Origin: Bin87 sp034421995
Lineage (GTDB): Bacteria > Chloroflexota > Dehalococcoidia > Lucifugimonadales > UBA3495
Assembly: GCA_034421995.1 (NCBI GenBank)
Contig: DAOUJY010000006.1
Location: 18,036 to 82,035, forward strand
Direction: 5' to 3'
DNA: 64,000 nucleotides
A program made the position numbers and the translations under genes. The notes below the pieces were generated by a model. The model did not search any database. It saw only the letters and a list, made by a program, of their open reading frames with translations, and had not been told where the DNA came from. Shown in pieces: positions 59,512-64,000 of this stretch. Position 1 is the stretch's first letter, and each line of letters opens with the position of its first letter.

Positions 59512-61026
59512 ATGGCTAACTTCGACCAGGTATCGCTGCTGCTCTTGGTCCTCGTGCCGCTGGCCGGGGCCGTGCTGGCCATGTTCCTGCCCAAGGATCG
59601 GCCCCGGGACGCCTGGCAGTTCGCCATCTTCGTCGCCGTGGTGTCCTTCGTCCTGTCGGTCATCGTGTTCCTGCGCTACGACTACGGAGCCGGCGGTGAC
59701 CAGCTGGTGCGGGTGTACCCCTGGATCGGCCACCCGGTCAATATCACCCTGCACCTGGGCGTGAACGGGATTGGCGCGCCGCTGGTGCTGCTAAACGGCA
59801 TAGTTCTGTTGGGCGCGGTGCTCATCAGCCAGACCATCACCCGGCGTACCCGCGACTTCTTCGTGCTGCTGCTGGCGTTGGGCGCCGGCGTGTACGGCGT
59901 CTTCATCGTCCGCGACCTGTTTTTCCTCTTTTTCTTTTACGAACTGGCCGTGCTGCCCATGTACCTGCTCATCGGGGTTTGGGGCAGCAGCACCGACTTC
60001 GGCTCCTTCCTGCGCACCAAGGAATACGGCGCGATGAAGCTGATGCTGATGCTGGTGGCCGGCAGCGTTCTCATCTGGATTGGCATCCTGGCCCTGTATA
60101 TCGCGTCGTCCCAGGCCGGCGAACCGACGTTCAACATGGACGACCTGAAAAGACTGCAACAAAGCGGCGCGATCCCTCGCGCGACCCAGCTGTGGGTGTT
60201 CCCATTGTTCGCCGTCGGCTTTGGCGCGTTGGCCGGCCTGTGGCCCTTCCACACCTGGTCGCCCGACGGCCACGTGGCCGCCCCCACCGGCGTCAGTATG
60301 CTCCACGCCGGGGTGCTGATGAAGCTGGGCGCCTTCGGCATCATCCAGGTGGGTATGCTGCTGACGCCCCAGGGCGCGGAGGTCTGGATGCCCGTGCTCA
60401 TCGGTCTGGGCACCGTCAACGTCATCTACGGCGCAATCTCCGCCCTTTCGCAAAACGACTTGAAGTACGTCATCGGCTATTCCAGCGTCAGCCACATGGG
60501 GTATGTCCTCATGGGCATCGCCACGCTGCACCCGGTCGGACTGGCCGGCGCCGTGTTGCAGATGTTCTCCCACGGCATTATGACGGCCCTGATGTTCGCC
60601 ATGGTCGGGGCGATTTACGAGCGGGCCCACATCCGGGACACCATGGTGCTCAACGGCCTGATCAAACGGATGGGGACGACCACCTTCTTCTTCGCCATCG
60701 CTGGCCTGGCTTCCCTGGGCCTGCCCGGCCTCAGCGGGTTCATCGCGGAGTTCATGGTTTTTGTGGGGGTGTTCTACGAATACCTGCCATTGGCGGTGCT
60801 GGGCGTCATCGGCGCGGCGATAACTGCCGTGTACATCCTGCGCCTGCTGGCCCGCTCCTTCTTCGGCGAGGGCGACCCCCAGTGGGAGCACCTCACCGAC
60901 GCCAGCCCGGTGGAGAAGGGCGTGGGAGCGGCCTTTGTCCTCATTCTCATCGCGGTGGGCGTCTGGCCGGCGCCGCTGCTGAACGTCATCAACACCGGCG
61001 TCGCCAGCGCGCTGGCGGTGTTCTAA
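59512..61026 (+). CDS. nuoM: NADH-quinone oxidoreductase subunit M
   Basis: The 504-residue antiporter-like subunit has 14 helices with the conserved Glu in FFYELAVLPMYLLIGVWG near residue 145, the Lys region GLWPFHTWSPDGHVAAPTGVSMLHAGVLMKLGAFG near 245, and QNDLKYVIGYSSVSHMGYV near 320. It begins three bases after nuoL. A 118-bp repeat element separates it from nuoN. Confidence 0.97.
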   Translation: MANFDQVSLLLLVLVPLAGAVLAMFLPKDRPRDAWQFAIFVAVVSFVLSVIVFLRYDYGAGGDQLVRVYPWIGHPVNITLHLGVNGIGAPLVLLNGIVLLGAVLISQTITRRTRDFFVLLLALGAGVYGVFIVRDLFFLFFFYELAVLPMYLLIGVWGSSTDFGSFLRTKEYGAMKLMLMLVAGSVLIWIGILALYIASSQAGEPTFNMDDLKRLQQSGAIPRATQLWVFPLFAVGFGALAGLWPFHTWSPDGHVAAPTGVSMLHAGVLMKLGAFGIIQVGMLLTPQGAEVWMPVLIGLGTVNVIYGAISALSQNDLKYVIGYSSVSHMGYVLMGIATLHPVGLAGAVLQMFSHGIMTALMFAMVGAIYERAHIRDTMVLNGLIKRMGTTTFFFAIAGLASLGLPGLSGFIAEFMVFVGVFYEYLPLAVLGVIGAAITAVYILRLLARSFFGEGDPQWEHLTDASPVEKGVGAAFVLILIAVGVWPAPLLNVINTGVASALAVF

Positions 61027-61040
61027 CAAAACCATCCGCA

Positions 61041-61158
61041 ATCGTCAGAAGCAGGATTTTCGGGATTATGAGGATAAGCAGGATTGGAAACGTCGGTAGC
61101 CTGTATCACGTCAATCCTGTTTCATCCTACCAATCCGGTAAATCCTGCTTCTGACGAT
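61041..61158. mobile_element. 118-bp element with 19-bp perfect terminal inverted repeats (MITE-like)
   Basis: ATCGTCAGAAGCAGGATTT at 61041-61059 is the exact reverse complement of 61140-61158. The interior is AT-richer than the surroundings and carries further GGATT and AATCC blocks that could fold. It has no coding capacity and fills the gap between nuoM and nuoN. It may be a non-autonomous mobile element or a dispersed structured repeat. Confidence 0.75.
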
Positions 61159-61176
61159 ATTTACCAAAGAAAACAG

Positions 61177-62739
<1,563 letters not shown>

Positions 62740-62793
62740 TACGGGGCTGGTCAACAAAACGCGCAGTGAAGCAATGACACGGAGACGAAAATC

Positions 62794-63927
62794 ATGAGGT
62801 CCTTGACATCACTGCTGGTTGCCCTGGTTCTGGTGGCCACTCTCTCGGCGGGAGGAGGGAGCATCGCCTTTGCTCAAACTGGCAACTTGCCGTCAGCTCC
62901 AACGAACCTCATGGCAGTCAACGGCGACAACCCCGGAGAGGTCAACCTGACTTGGAATGCCGTGCCGGAAGCGGCCTTCTACCGCGTTGGATGGGTGGCA
63001 TTCCCTGATTACGAGTCAACGGTTGCAGACGGGCGAAACTGGCTGGAAGCCTTCCATTTCTTTGACGCGGAGAACACCGGGCAAACGCAGTGGACGCTAA
63101 CGAGACTCTCGCCGGGAGTGCAGTATTTCTTCGTCATTGGCAGTGCAGACGAGCGATTTGGTGGGGCACAATGCTCAGAATGGTCCAACGCCTTAACCTT
63201 GACTGGCGCCCCACCAGCCGAAGTTGATTTTACATCCCAATACCCCAACTGTAGGGCCGTGCGAGAACACCATCCCGGCGGAGTGAAGCGAGGCAGTCCA
63301 ATTTACCGGGCCAGCCTTGACCCGGACGGAGATGGCACTGCTTGCGAGACTGCCGACACCGGGCCAACCCCGGCAACCGGCTCTGCCGCCACCGACCGGG
63401 CCGCGCTCATTGCGCTTTACAATGCTACGGACGGCATGAACTGGACTAACAACGCCAATTGGCTGAGCAATGCGTCTATTGGCTCGTGGCATGGCGTCAC
63501 TGTCGATGGTAACGGCAGGGTCGTTGGGCTATATCTCAGGAAAAACCAATTGACGGGGACGATACCGCCCGAATTGGGTAACCTCACAAATCTCGAAGGG
63601 TTATACCTGGGCTCCAACCAGCTGACAGGAGAGATACCACTGGAGTTGGGCAGCCTCGCCAATCTGGAGTGGTTGTCCCTCAAACAGAACCAGGTGACAG
63701 GAACTATACCGCCTGAATTGGGTAAACTCAGTAATCTCACCAGGCTGAACATCTTTGGAAACCAGTTGACAGGAACCATACCGCCCGAATTGGTCAAACT
63801 CAGCAATCTCACCTTCCTGGACCTCCAGGGCAATCAGTTGGTCGGAGCAATACCGCCCGAATTGGGCAATCTTGCCGGTCTGGAGAAATTGTACCTAACC
63901 TTTGGTGCTAGTTTGAGACGATTTTGA
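62794..63927 (+). CDS. Secreted fibronectin III-excalibur-LRR protein, C-terminally truncated
   Basis: The 377-residue protein has a signal peptide (about 1-29), a fibronectin type III domain to about residue 133, an excalibur-like Cys/Asp motif (NCRAVREHHPGGV...LDPDGDGTACE near 151-189), then the cap module AALIALYNATDGMNWTNNANWLSN and five LRR units of the LTGTIPPELGNLxNL type. It ends abruptly in the sixth unit (LEKLYLTFGASLRRF), where the DNA changes character. It shares its cap-LRR module with the left-edge gene. Confidence 0.85.
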   Translation: MRSLTSLLVALVLVATLSAGGGSIAFAQTGNLPSAPTNLMAVNGDNPGEVNLTWNAVPEAAFYRVGWVAFPDYESTVADGRNWLEAFHFFDAENTGQTQWTLTRLSPGVQYFFVIGSADERFGGAQCSEWSNALTLTGAPPAEVDFTSQYPNCRAVREHHPGGVKRGSPIYRASLDPDGDGTACETADTGPTPATGSAATDRAALIALYNATDGMNWTNNANWLSNASIGSWHGVTVDGNGRVVGLYLRKNQLTGTIPPELGNLTNLEGLYLGSNQLTGEIPLELGSLANLEWLSLKQNQVTGTIPPELGKLSNLTRLNIFGNQLTGTIPPELVKLSNLTFLDLQGNQLVGAIPPELGNLAGLEKLYLTFGASLRRF

Positions 63928-64000
63928 AAATGCCACGAGGTTCCCCTATGCTGCGAGTTGAGAACACTCCGCAGCGAGGAACCCCATGAACATCTCCGAT
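63903..64000. mobile_element. Left end of a probable insertion element
   Basis: The LRR sequence stops matching its repeat pattern at about 63903. From there the DNA has GGTTCC...CTGCG and CGCAG...GGAACC arms (63939-63982) with a short gap, then GAGG and an ATG at 63986. This layout (broken gene, hairpin, new start with binding site) fits an insertion element entering at the right edge. The family cannot be told from so little. Confidence 0.45.
63986..64000 (+). CDS. Start of an open frame cut by the right edge
   Basis: ATG 63986 is preceded by GAGGA at suitable spacing and reads MNISD to the window end. It may be the transposase of the element that broke the LRR gene. Only five codons are visible. 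Confidence 0.35.

Overview
The window is GC-rich bacterial DNA. The gene content suggests a member of the Chloroflexota, perhaps of the SAR202/Dehalococcoidia type. Supporting signs are paralogous luciferase-like flavin monooxygenases, an 11-subunit complex I locus (nuoABCDHIJKLMN) with no nuoEFG beside it, many Uma2-family genes, peptide/nickel-type ABC cassettes whose lipoproteins have Q/P-rich linkers, plant-like LRR surface proteins, and dispersed GC palindromes. The taxonomic placement is inference. No rRNA, tRNA or CRISPR array was seen.

Layout. (a) 1-2462: a minus-strand surface-protein set (small secreted protein, von Willebrand A membrane protein, LRR lipoprotein running off the left edge). 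(b) 2463-5651: a palindrome-rich non-coding stretch around a DDE transposase, with a decayed second transposase tail and related GC-palindromes on both sides. (c) 5652-16768: a small membrane protein, then two paralogous oligopeptide ABC cassettes (lipoprotein SBP, two permeases, 119-aa retropepsin-like genes on the opposite strand) with a leftover permease 3' end and a shared intergenic repeat. No ATPase gene is present. (d) 16898-23304: SMP-30-like lactonase, BNR-repeat protein, fumarylacetoacetase-family enzyme, an MNT/HEPN toxin-antitoxin pair and membrane proteins. (e) 23486-27380: argD and argG of arginine biosynthesis around a split DUF433/DUF5615 pair. (f) 27446-42020: a catabolic and redox miscellany (nitroreductase, aminotransferase, two luciferase-like monooxygenases, SDR, MmgE/PrpD, alpha/beta hydrolase, double carboxymuconolactone decarboxylase, HbpS/GlcG-like protein, ABM protein, cytidylate-kinase-like protein) with a Uma2 gene, a VapBC pair and a frameshifted HPP gene. 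(g) 42167-45232: pnp with a long Arg/Gly tail, then rpsO. (h) 45458-48711: a TolB-like propeller lipoprotein, a flavin reductase, and a PncC-NadD-like fusion probably acting in pyridine-nucleotide recycling. (i) 48791-62739: a DUF2283 pair followed by the nuo locus. (j) 62794-64000: a second LRR surface protein cut short next to a probable mobile element.

The most striking feature is the nuo locus. Its subunit order is conserved, but it carries foreign cassettes at several joints: a HicB-like pair between nuoC and nuoD, three Uma2 genes between nuoH and nuoI (two sharing an almost identical 5' segment), a novel-looking CxCxxC/Lys-Ala-Gly protein between nuoI and nuoJ, and a 118-bp element with 19-bp terminal inverted repeats between nuoM and nuoN. 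Repeated tolerance of small in-frame, co-oriented passengers in an essential respiratory operon is worth follow-up.
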